DNA of 64,000 nucleotides from Melampsora larici-populina 98AG31 (lineage: Eukaryota; Basidiomycota; Pucciniomycetes; Pucciniales; Melampsoraceae). The position numbers and the translations under genes are program-made. Under the pieces are notes generated by a model. The model saw nothing but the letters and a program-made list of their open reading frames with translations, was not told where the DNA came from and did no database searches. Within the stretch, counting starts at the first letter, position 1. Each line of letters begins with the position of its first letter. Shown in pieces: positions 1 to 10,288 of this stretch. The stretch is from the NCBI RefSeq assembly GCF_000204055.1, contig NW_006768807.1, positions 293,326 through 357,325 on the forward strand, given 5' to 3'.

Positions 1-492
1 TACACTCGTTTGTTTTCACGTTGTTCTCCATTTACTTACAATACTTTGTTCATCTTCAACTTCAACTTCTTCTTTCTGTTTTCTGCCCTTGTTTTTTTTT
101 CAAAATGGTATTATTTCATTACACTCGTTCCTAACCAGTTTTTCTTTAACTTTACACCTTTTTATCAGCTTGATTGCTTTTTAACTGGCTTTTTACAGTT
201 GTCATTTTTTTCTCTTCTCTAATTTTTTTTTCTCTACACTCGTTTGTCGCATGTTAATCATCAATATTAGGTTATTTTTCATCAAAACTTTGCTACCCCG
301 TGCCCATACCCACTCTGACCACTATGAGAAGCCCAAGTTTGTGAGAGCGTTGTGTTGCGTTGTGGTTTTCTGCATCGCAAGGAACTTGCCATAGCGGTCG
401 ATTTCATATATCGTAGCGATTGTGATTAGGCCATTGCGGCAAATCACAACGCTATGAAATCTGGCGGATATATCGGTGCGTAGCGGAGCGGG
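1..492. other. Intergenic, pyrimidine-rich with spaced direct repeats
   Basis: The first 245 bases are T/C-rich on the + strand and carry three copies of the decamer TACACTCGTT near 1, 120 and 235, spaced about 116-119 bp apart, as in a decayed tandem repeat. From 330 to 480 there is an imperfect inverted relation between CGTTGTGGTTTT and AAATCACAACGC. No convincing gene was seen. It lies just downstream of the small - strand ORF that ends at 493. Confidence 0.5.
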
Positions 493-843
493 TCAGATAT
501 TGGTGGTGGTGGTTGGGGTCGGTGATACTTGTTGTGTTTTACGACGATTAGTCTTATGACCATCACGAAGTGTTTTTCTCCCTTCCATTGAATGATGATC
601 AAATCTTTCAAACCATTGATGTTGATCATCTTTCAAATGAGATTCTTTGGCCAACTTTCGTACTTGTTCCCTTTCATACAGTTCTTGTGTACCTGGACTC
701 ATTTTCATCACTGAAGTTGAACCTGATCCAGAATATCCTACACCTGATCCGATCTCGGAACCTGTTGTGGTTTCCATTCTTACCATTGCAGAATGTACAC
801 GACAAGCAAGACAGATATAGAATCCTAGAATGAAAGGCTTCAT
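493..843 (-). CDS. Small putative secreted protein (116 aa)
   Basis: A single-exon ORF starts at an ATG at 843-841 and ends with TGA at 493. The first ~19 residues (MKPFILGFYICLACRVHSA) have a basic start, a hydrophobic core and small residues near a plausible signal-peptidase site. The mature part is hydrophilic: a Gly/Ser-rich stretch, then a charged segment with 'ELYEREQVRKLAKESH', and a Thr/Pro-rich end. It has no cysteines after the leader and no recognised domain. The AT-rich 1.8 kb on its 5' side would hold the promoter. It could be a secreted protein or effector candidate of a biotrophic fungus, or the first exon of a longer gene. Function is unknown, and the call rests only on the leader and the intact frame. 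Confidence 0.42.
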   Translation of the reverse strand: MKPFILGFYICLACRVHSAMVRMETTTGSEIGSGVGYSGSGSTSVMKMSPGTQELYEREQVRKLAKESHLKDDQHQWFERFDHHSMEGRKTLRDGHKTNRRKTQQVSPTPTTTTNI

Positions 844-2633
844 TTTATGATTGATTCAAGAGTGTCTTTGATGGGAATCTTGTTGAGCAAAAAGAAGGAA
901 GTCTAGTAAGAAAATCTTGTCGAAACAAAACATGCGGAACAGGTATGATCAAGAAAGTAACATACATTTTAAAGCTCTGTACTTGAAAAATTGAAGATCT
1001 TAAGACAATATGGGTCTTTTTCAAACACCCTTGTTAATAGAAGTAAAGTGTTATTGTAAAGCTTATCAACTATAGATCTTTTAGAGTAGATATGGTGAAT
1101 AAGTTATTAGTATTTTCTCCGGTTAAAAGTTGAACAGAAATGTACTCACCTAAAGCTAACTATTGTAAATCTTGATAGTCCCAAGGTACTCAACCAAAGC
1201 TTTCGAATCCCAAAAATATACTTCAAGTCTAACAAGTATATAGTACACTCTTAACAAGATTTCCTAAGTTTTAAGAACAAAACCAGAACACAAATTGACA
1301 ATCAAATGATGAAAAAAATTTGGAAATCAGTAGAGGAAGAAAAGATTTGTGGACTTGGAATTGTAAAAAGGTCATCCGTTTATAAGTGAATGGTTGGAAA
1401 CTCCGCAACTTGCAAGTGAGAAAACATACTTGACATTCTGAACTTAGAACGCATTTCTTACCTACCTCATCATTTTCTGCGTATTCTACAAATCAGAGTC
1501 AGAAGCAAGGGGCCCGTAATGATTTGTTCAATATGGGTGACCATCTTGAATTCTCGTCCATATATGTATGTACATACTAGGTATTCTGAATCGTTTTGAA
1601 TCCTGATGAGATACGGTCAAGAGATCGCTTCGATTTAAATACACATTCGAATGCTCTTCATCATCTCATATCTTATATTGCATACAAATCAACCTATACC
1701 AAACGTTCCGCGAAGGTTGAAGGTGGTTTCATAACTTGATGTTGTAAACTCCGCAAGCGTGACGAAATGCTTCAAATCACCTCGAACCATCAGTAGTGCA
1801 GGTTTTTTTATCGGTTGTAAAGGGTATTACGAGAAACCATTGATTGTTTTCAAATAATGGATCTGAGCCAAGATTTTCAAAGAACCTTACCCCAAGAACA
1901 AATAAACTAGACATCACAAGATACAAGGATTGGGTGGTAGATATTTCAGATTGGGATATGCCTTGCAAAGGGAGTATATCCCTGCAAAATCCATCATACA
2001 TTTTTTGATGGGTTTAAAGAATTCATAGTATACAATTGTATCCTTATTTTGTAAGGTTTTCTTTGAATGATGATAAAGATGATGATGATGCATATAATTT
2101 GATTCGATTCAGATATTGAGTAACCATAGAGACCAAAGAAGATGAATGAGAGTTATGAAATTCAGAATATCATGATCATGATCGCCATATGATAAATGGA
2201 TTGATACGATGAGGAATTACATAATTCCTAAGGATGAGAAAGAAATGATCGAGAAAAAATAAAGGAATTGTTAAGATGGGAATGAAGATGAGGAGATGGT
2301 TGATTTAGAAACCAAATGAATCGAAAAGGTAATCGATTTAAAAATAATCAGAGAGAAAAGATGTGATGACGATTTGAATGAAGTTTTGTGATTTAATTTT
2401 GGTAACCTTCTCATTGTTTACCATCACTACCATTGGCACCAGGGGATGAAGGATCTCATGAGTGAGAGACTGTGAGGATTGAAGATAGAAGATATATTGG
2501 ATCAAGTTCTTTAGACTTGATACATTATTATTTTCTTGAAGTTGCAGTCAATGTTCTAGATGAACTAAAACTTTTCTTGCAAACACTTGACACACGGTTA
2601 AGACTTAAGTAGTAGTCTTAATATTTAAGAAAG
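844..2633. other. Intergenic (divergent promoter space)
   Basis: This is 1.8 kb of AT-rich DNA between the - strand secreted-protein ORF and the + strand HIG-motif gene. It presumably holds both promoters. Short ORFs are present (for example 1777-2001 on the - strand) but show no domain or leader. No repeats or RNA genes were recognised. Confidence 0.5.
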
Positions 2634-4352
2634 ATGGAATTAGCTCAGCATTCTAAATCGAAATCTAAATCAATTCAATCAGAACAAAAATTAAAAAATA
2701 GAAAATCAGTCAGTATACTCTCTATCATCTACTCTATCACTCACTATCATACTAACTCATTGGTTCTTATTTAATAGCATATCAGATATACAAACATATC
2801 ATCTTCACCACCACCACCATTACCAAACCAACTCAACTCAAACAAACCAACCGAACTTCAAAACAAAACCAACTCATTATTAATCAGTAGACCATCCTTC
2901 ATAGGTGATCTACAAACACTTACTGCTTATTATCAAAATGAAAACACACTAGACCAAGTCCAATACGCATCCAAACCGATCTTAACATCTACAAGAAAGC
3001 CTAAATCGATTCTAAAAGCTAATCATCCACCACCTAAGAAACCGAACCAATCGATCGATTCAAATCCAAGTTTCAATCGGATCCCTCAAAACTTAAAACC
3101 TAAATCAGAGACAAATCCAACGAGCAATCAACCATCCAAACCTATTTCAACTCAACAAAGATCTCAATCTACTTATCCTATTCGATTCCAACCCAATAAA
3201 TATCAAGAAGAACGTCAAACCTTTCAACCTATTCGATTTCATCCTTTAGAGTTGCCTGATACTGAAGATGATCAAGTTCCTAAACTCGAATTACCTTTCT
3301 TTGGTGTCAATCAACATATTGGATGTAGGTTTTCGATCAGAACTCTTACTAGGGAAGTCGAACGGAGTTTGAAATCACATGAACCTATGGTCAGTTCTTT
3401 CCACCCAAACCCTCTTCATCAGTTTTTTGGTTTACCTTGGTCTTTCTGAACTTTGGGTTTTTTGTCTTTGATTTTCGTCTGGTTGGATCAGGTAACTAAA
3501 AAGTTTCAGGAAGATCAAGTTAAAAGGTATTTGAGTGAACATGAAAAACCAAGTGTGTTGAATCGAACTCGTCAAGACTTAGGACTTAGTCCAAGACATC
3601 AACAAACTCATCTAGATTCGATTCTCGAAAGTTATGGTGAAGAAGACACCGACCAAGAAGAAGAAGATTCCAACTTTCAACTTGATGAAATCATAGATGA
3701 AAATGATGATGATCAAACTAAATGGAACAAAGTCGAAAGTCTTTTATCACGATTACCTTGTCGATTACCTGATTTAGAAACCGAATCTGAATCTGATCAA
3801 AAAGTATCATCTTCTTCAGATAGTTTTAAAACTTTATCAAATTCATCATCACCATTAAAGATCAATAAACCGAACCTACCAAACCATATGGTAAGGAATG
3901 AAGAAGGTTCGGGGTTTCAAGCTAACCAAACCAACTTACGAAAATCAGAAGCTCCAAAACGGTTTTATCCAATCGAACCACCCGAACCTAAACCCAGTAG
4001 AAAGACAATCCAAGTCTCAAACCATACATCTGAAAACCCGACATCCACTATATCAAACAAGAGTGAAAGCTCAAAGCAGATTCCAGTCTTAGTACCCCAA
4101 CCATGGGGCAGAGCCAGAGACCAAAGAAGACAAACCCAAACGATACACCCGACCAAAAGATCTTCGGAATTTCATCATTCTACTAATTCTAGAAAGTTGA
4201 AGAACCTTAGTCAACTTGAGTTTAAAAATAAACATCTTTCGGGACTTTCTAAGTCGTTTAAGAGTGGTCTTCAGGGGAACTGGGGCAGTTTGGGTCTGAA
4301 GAATGGGGAACTACCGCCCCCTGTGCCTGGTTTGCCTAAACGGTTTGTTTAG
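2634..4352 (+). CDS. Unrecognised protein, HIG-motif family member A (3 exons, ~509 aa)
   Basis: I do not recognise this protein. Proposed exons are 2634-2708, 2778-3389 and 3510-4352 (the last could start at 3492); all junctions are phase 0. The first intron is supported by donor GTCAGT and a TACTAAC branch site before TTTAATAG. The N-terminus is Ser/Lys-rich, then comes a 'PKSILK' stretch and repeats 'YPIRFQP'/'QPIRFHP'. Near residue 205 is 'FFGVNQHIGCRFSIRTL', the block shared with the genes at 8750 and 13291. Exon 3 has 'RTRQDLGLSPR', an acidic stretch, 'KWNKVESLLSRLP', 'PQPWGRAR' and a C-terminal 'PPPVPGLPKRFV'. Composition suggests a largely disordered protein with no membrane segment or signal peptide. 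The gene downstream encodes an Atg22-like permease, but no functional link is shown. Exon 1 is the least certain part. Confidence 0.7.
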
Positions 4353-5036
4353 ACTTTGGTTCTTGGGGTTGTGAGGTGTAGTGAAGTTTGTTGTGGGTCG
4401 TGGCAAAGGTTGGGTTGGGTTGATGGGGGTTTTGGAATGGGGGTTCGCGTGGATTGGAAAACTCGAATTGGGATTTAGAAGTTGGGATTTAGGATTCAAT
4501 GGGTGTTTTTCTTGAGTTTTGATTGAAGTTTGGATGATTTTTAGCAACTTATTAAACACATGCTTGTTGTTGGTTTTTGTCACTTTTCTTTTACTTTTTT
4601 TTATACGAATGGTTTTTGATTCTTAAAACCTTCTTGAAGGAATCTCTTTAAAAGAAAACATTATTTTTAAATCAAAACGTTTTTTCTTTTCTTCTTTTTA
4701 ACTTCTTTGATTTTACATATATTAAATTTATTGAACTGGGTTCGTTTTTTGATTTATTTTATTTTCTTGATATGATTATGTATTGTATTGTATTGTGAAT
4801 GTGAATGAAGTATGAATCAATGGACTTGGATTATTTACAAGAGAAAGAAATCAAGAGTTTTTGAAAACTTTTGATTGAGGATGTTACTCTTGGGAAATCA
4901 GTTTGGTTTTTTTGGGTGAGTGAGTTGATATAAATTTGGAGTGGTGTGCTGTGTGGTCCTGGAGTGTGTTGAGAATTTTGATGTGAGAACTTGAAGGAGA
5001 GAAGCATTTCAAACCATCAACTATCAACATCACATC
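4353..5036. other. Intergenic
   Basis: This holds the 3' region of the upstream HIG-motif gene and the promoter of the Atg22-like gene. It is T/G-rich at first, then AT-rich. No additional gene or repeat was seen. Confidence 0.5.
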
Positions 5037-7754
5037 ATGAACCCCATTCATTTATCATCATCATCAAATCAAACATCACAAAAAGAAATCGAGAAAGAAC
5101 AAGAACAAGAACAAGAACAAGAAATCGAATTAGAGATAGAAGACGAAAATGAAAATGATCAAATCGAATCAATCCCAATGCTCAACTCTCTACATTCTAA
5201 CAATCGATTCAAAGTTCATTCTAAAAAACCATCATCTGCTTCTAAAGATCTTTGGGGATTTTATTCTTATTCATTTGCTTCTGAAGTAAGTTCTTTAATT
5301 ATCTTACATTCACATTCATCATCAACATCAACTGATTTTCGGATTACATATTTTGAAACGGTTTAGATTTTCTCAATCGTTGCTGTTTCTCTTTTCTTAC
5401 GTAAGTAAAAAACCATCATCACAATGAACCTTTGTATGAATTTGAATTTTGGTTGTTGGTTTCAAAGCTATCACTCTAGAACAATTTGCAAGAGATAATG
5501 GATTCCAATACCCGAACCATAACCTCACATGTCAAGGATCATCAAAAGATCAACTAAACCAAACCAACATTCTTGAACCTGATCAAGAAACAGTTTGTGA
5601 TGTGAAGTTATTAGGAAGATGGTTCGATACGGCTTCGTTTCCTTTATATGTTTTTAGTATCAGTGTGGCTATTCAAGCTATTTTGGTTTGTAGTTTAGGT
5701 GATGCTGCTGATCATCGTAAGTATCTCATCCTACATTTTCATTGAAGAAGATGATCGGATTCTGATACCTTTTTTTGGTGTGGAGGTAACTTTTAGCTAC
5801 TATTAGAAAATTGTTGTTAGTGAGTTTTGCTGGGATTGGAAGTTTGACTGGAATGGGATTGTTTTTGTTGAAGAGTGAGTCCCAGTATTGGTCATTTATT
5901 TCGGTTTTGGTGATCGTTTCAAACGTTTCACTTGGTGGTAGTTTAGTTTGTTTAAATAGTTTTGTAAGTCTTACTCACCCACACAAACACCCAGAGACTT
6001 TTCTTAAACTTCATCAAATTACCATAGATGAAAGACTGATGATTTAAAAACCAAACTTGATGGAATTAAGAAACCTCTAGATCCCAAGTATAAGTAAAAC
6101 TCAACCAGAAGTGATCAAGATTAAATCAAGATTAGAAGAAGAGATTGGATCGATTGAATTGAATTTGAAAGAAGAGTATGAGATCGTTTTGTCGAATACG
6201 ATCTCAAAGGTTTCTTCGAATGGGATTTCGATTGGATTTACGGCTGGGATCCTTTGTTTGTTTGTGTCTTTGATCCCGGTGACTATTAGGAATGGGGATA
6301 CGACTAGTTTGAGATGGGCCGTTGGGTGTAGTGCGGTTTGGTGGGCTATATTTACGATTCGTGGGTCACACTTTTTTATCTTTTACTAAATTAAACGGGT
6401 TCAGAACTTGAAGAAACAAACAGGAAAAATAAAGTCTTATGATTGTGTGTGTTTTTTTTTTGCTTGTTCTTTTTTGGTTTAGCGGCTGCAATTTGGCTAC
6501 CTCCTTCTGATTGGAAACTTAATCAATCATTTCATCAAATCTTTAATCCCAAAAAAAGTTGGCAAGAGTTTGCTAAGATGTTAAGATCTCGAAAGAAATT
6601 AAAACATACGTTTTATTATTTAATGGCTTGGTTTTTATTATCAGATGGTACATATCTCTCGATTTCTTCCGATCCAAAACTCTTTGAAAAAAAGAATCTG
6701 ATGCATGATTTTTTCCGGAATTATGTTTAGCTTATTCGACAATCACTTCAACAGCTATTATTTTTGGTAAAACAGCTTTAAAGATGTCATCATCACATTT
6801 AATCTTGATAGGAATCATCACTCCTGCTACTGGAATCTTAGGTGCATTGTTGATACCGAATTTGCAGTACAAACTTGTGTTTTTTCAGGGAAGGAATGGG
6901 GGATTGAGAATGTTTAAGTGGGTGGTTGGGTTGAGTGGGTTGATTCCTTTGTATGTTTGTTCGGGCGTTCTGTTTGGAACGAATGCTTTGAGTAGGGAAT
7001 GGGAATTGTTTGTTTTGGCTGGTGTATTTGGTAAACGAAAAACTCGTTGGATTCTTTACCTTTTTTTTTTGGCTTTGGAGTTGGATTTTGCAATTTTACT
7101 GAGGTGTTTTTTTTTCTTTTGGGTTTGGGTTTTGCTTTTAGGTGTTTTGTATGGTGCATTTCAGTCTTATGCTAGATCTTTATTTGCTGAATTGATTCCA
7201 CCAGGTCAAGAAGCTAAATGGTATGCACTCTTTAGTATAACTGATAAGTTGAGTTTATGTTTTTTTTTCTTAAAAAAGAAGAAAAGAAAATATAATTTGG
7301 ATTTTGGATTTTTATTTTTCAATTTTTATTTGAATGTTTTTGTGTATGGATCGATGATGGTTTGATCAACTTGGAATTGAAGATTGAAAATTGATTTTGT
7401 TTTGGATTTTTTTGGGGATTTTTTTAGATCTTCTAGTTTTTTTGGTCCATTTATTGTTGGTGCAATAGCAGGTAAGAAAAAAAATCAACTTTTTAAAAAC
7501 CCTTTTTCTCTTCTTACTTTTCTTTTGATCTGTTAATCTCAACTAATTGGATTTTTTTGGCTTTTTGGGGGAACGCGAAAATGGATCTTGATTAAAAATT
7601 TTTAGATTTAACACATAACATTCGATATGGATTTGTTTTTATTTTATTAATCTTATTGGTTTCTTTACCTTTATTAAATTTAATTCATATGGAAATTGGG
7701 AAAGAAGAAGCGTTTAGGTTTAGTGAAGAAGAACAACAAGAAGAAGAAGATTAA
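5037..7754 (+). CDS. ATG22: Atg22-like vacuolar amino-acid permease (10 exons, 580 aa)
   Basis: Atg22 proteins are major-facilitator-type permeases of the vacuole membrane that release amino acids made by autophagic breakdown. Exons placed by splice signals and reading frame are 5037-5285, 5367-5400, 5468-5716, 5797-5963, 6081-6360, 6483-6647, 6731-7030, 7142-7247, 7428-7471 and 7606-7754; they total exactly 581 codons. Family signatures run in order: 'WGFYSYSFASE', 'FLPITLEQFARDNGF', 'RKLLLVSFAGIGSLTG', 'NSFIPSISKTQPEV', 'FTIPAAIWLPP', 'TFYYLMAWFLLSDG', 'SLFAELIPPGQEAKWYAL' and 'DKSSSFFGPFIVG'. About 12 hydrophobic segments are expected. The N-terminus carries an unusual (EQ)n/acidic stretch (residues ~18-45) and the tail is Glu-rich. 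Several motifs span introns, which fixes the splice choices. Confident at family level; the symbol rests on motif recall without a search. Confidence 0.9.
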
Positions 7755-8749
7755 AAAAATGGATTTGGTTTGATTTTGATTGGTTTGTTTTTGGAAGTAC
7801 AATTTTTTTATGGTTTGTAAGGTTTGAAGTGGGGTTTTTTGCAGTTTGGTTTACATAGGTTTTAGTAGGTTTTGTATGAATGATGGCATTTTTTTGGTTT
7901 GGTTTTTTGTAATGCATTGATTAGATCATGATCGTTTGTTTTTCAATGTTTCTGTTATTGGTAATTGCACAAATCATAGTCTCAAAAAGACATTTTCCGG
8001 TTCAAAATTGGATTCATTGATTGTACTTTTAAAGTCGGACAAAATGGTTAAAAGGGTTCTTTATCCAAATACGTTGAGTGAGCGTAGATAGTTGTGTAAA
8101 AGATTTGGAAAGCTTATTTTATTTAGCCCTTGGGAAGCATTGTTTTGATTTTCTTCAAGTTGGTCATGGATGGGCACAACGAGGATGTGAGGAGATGCCA
8201 GTCAAATTTCATGCTTGCATCGGTCAACACCGGTCCCGAGAGATTGATCACACTCCGGCATGATTCATGAGTGATAGGACCTGAACGAATATCTCAACTG
8301 GTCAAATGATGTGATCGATGGTATGGTGAACATGAATTGAGAGCTTTGTTAAGCTAAATGGGATCTGGTGAAGTCATCCAACCGTCTGTTACTTCGATGC
8401 CGCTCATCTTCATTCAGCACTCACTATAATAATACTGATCCCTACTGATCCACACTTCTAAAAATTCGCATCATCACCAAGTGAACGCATATGTTGGCAC
8501 ATTTTTTAAAAAGTTTAATTCATGTCAAGTCGAGCCATCGATTCACAACCCGTTTCTTAGTTTCATTCCCTTGGTCGTGTTGCTGATCGATCTTGACACA
8601 TCATCAATGGAAACTCGTTGCAGTACTCCAGAGAGAGAGAGAGAGATCGAATTCTTGATTGTCATCTTAACATCAACACATTTTTTAATAACATTTTTGG
8701 AGGAATTTACAACGAGAAACAAAAAGAAATCAAACAGAATTCATTTCTT
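7755..8749. other. Intergenic with short GA microsatellite
   Basis: Downstream region of the Atg22-like gene and upstream region of HIG-family member B. It contains a (GA)n run at about 8631-8645. An ORF at 8607 (starting METRCSTPE) was considered as an alternative first exon for the next gene, but its frame does not continue. Otherwise nothing was seen. Confidence 0.45.
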
Positions 8750-10288
8750 ATGGTGTTCAATTTGAAATCTCATTCAAGAACTTCAAGTCAAGATTCTCAA
8801 GATTCTGATAGGATTCCTATAAAAGGTATTTTAAAATCAATGAAAAAGAAATCAAATCAAAGATCTCAATCACATTCACATTGGAATGTAAAACAACCCA
8901 ATTCAAATCATCATCAACCTACTAGTATACTCAAAAATCCTGTGAAACCTGAAAAACTTGATTTACCATTTGTTGAAGGATGTCATCATATCGGTTCAAG
9001 ATTTTCAGTTAATACACTGATCAAATCTATTCAACCAGTCAATCTAACTTCTGAAGTATGTTTAATTTTGATGATGATAATTTTGTTAAACCTTTAACTG
9101 AGATTCACTTTTTGATTCTTTTTAGGAAGTTGGGTATTTAAAAAATCGTCACAATCACTCGAAATCAGCATCAGATGATTTAAGTGATTTGTATCCAAGA
9201 ATCAAAGGACCTTATCAACCTAGATCAATTTTATCTAGAACAAGATCAGCATATGGATTAAAACCACGTAAAAAGTCAAACAATCCAGATGATGAAGAAT
9301 TTGATGAGACCAATGAAGTCAAATCAAATCAAAACAATGTCAACAAGGGTGATTCTAATCAATCAATTCATCATTCAAGACCTCCTAGTAATTTAGAACA
9401 GTATGAAAGACAATTCCATCCTGAAGTTTATCAATCTAAACTTCATGATCATCAACCTAAAAGTGTTCAACTTCATCCGGTTCGAGAAGAAGAAGAAATT
9501 GAAGAATTAAGTCAAGTTTTACAGATTGACGAAGATTATGAAAGTTGGGTTCTTAAAGCTTTAGAACCCATTCCACATTCTAATTCGATTTCGATTTCGA
9601 ATTTATCCAATTCCCAAATCGGAAGTTACCTATACAAGTCACAGCTAATCCTACTTTGAATCAACTTCCAAGACCTACAATCCAGAATGAAACTTTTAAT
9701 CCTCATCAACTCATACGAAACCATCATCCTAATCACCAATATCCTAATCATCAATTTCCTAATCCTAATCCTAATCATCCTGAAATACCTACAAGGAATC
9801 AAAACTTGAGGCCTATTCCTCAATCCCAATCCATCTCTCAAACAAATCATCAAACAAACCATCTCAAACCAAACCCCTTCAAACCCAATCAAAACCCAAT
9901 GATCTCAAATTCAACACATCCAGCTTTAATCCTAAGTCATCCACCATGGTCAAGAACAAGATACCATAAACCTATGGTACCTATCCAACAACATCATCAT
10001 CCAATTCAATCTTCTTCTTCTTCTTCTTCTTCTAACCCAAACAAATCAATATTGAAATTAACTTCAATGAAAAAACCTTTTAATAAACATCATCAAGTTG
10101 AACCTAAGATGTTGAAGAATGATTTGAATAAATTGAATTTAATTAGAAATGATTTATCTGATCATCATCATCATCTGAATAATCTGAATCATTTGAATCA
10201 ACATCATCAAGGATTTGAAATGTATGAAAAACCTAGAAACCCTCCTCCTATTCCTTCTACTTCTAATTATAAGACTTCATTTCATTAG
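8750..10288 (+). CDS. Unrecognised protein, HIG-motif family member B (frame broken near 9.6 kb)
   Basis: This is a paralogue of the gene at 2634-4352. Exon 1 is 8750-9055 and encodes 'IPIKGILK', 'PTSILKNPVKP' and near residue 79 'FVEGCHHIGSRFSVNTL'. A phase-0 intron (9056-9125, GTATGT...TTTTTAG) follows at the same place as in the paralogues. Exon 2 starts at 9126 and has 'QPRSILSRTRSAYGLKPR', an acidic region and 'EDYESWVLKALEPIP'. This frame ends in a stop at 9659, but another frame, open from 9584 to 10288, continues with protein-like sequence: 'LPIQVTANPTLNQLPRP', 'SHPPWSRTRYHKPM' and the end 'NPPPIPSTSNYKTSFH', collinear with the paralogue's C-terminus. Only a 20-nt GT-AG pair bridges the frames, too short for an intron. 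So this is either a real or sequencing frameshift between 9584 and 9644, or a missed intron. Asn/His/Gln-rich and probably disordered. Function unknown. Confidence 0.62.

Noticed and set aside
10..222. 70-aa ORF in the pyrimidine-rich start
   Set aside because: Phe/Leu-rich frame produced by T-rich DNA; no other coding sign.
1777..2001. 74-aa - strand ORF
   Set aside because: No leader, domain or splice partner; lies in promoter space.
3965..4156. Hydrophobic - strand ORF opposite HIG gene A
   Set aside because: Shadow of the Pro/Lys-rich + strand exon.
5964..6047. Read-through of Atg22 exon 4 past GTAAGT
   Set aside because: It gives a plausible short stretch but ends in a stop with no later donor. 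Splicing at 5964 to 6081 restores the family motif 'NSFIPSISKTQPEV'.
6914..7159. Lys/Pro/Thr-rich - strand ORF
   Set aside because: Antisense shadow of the Atg22-like exons and an A-rich intron complement.
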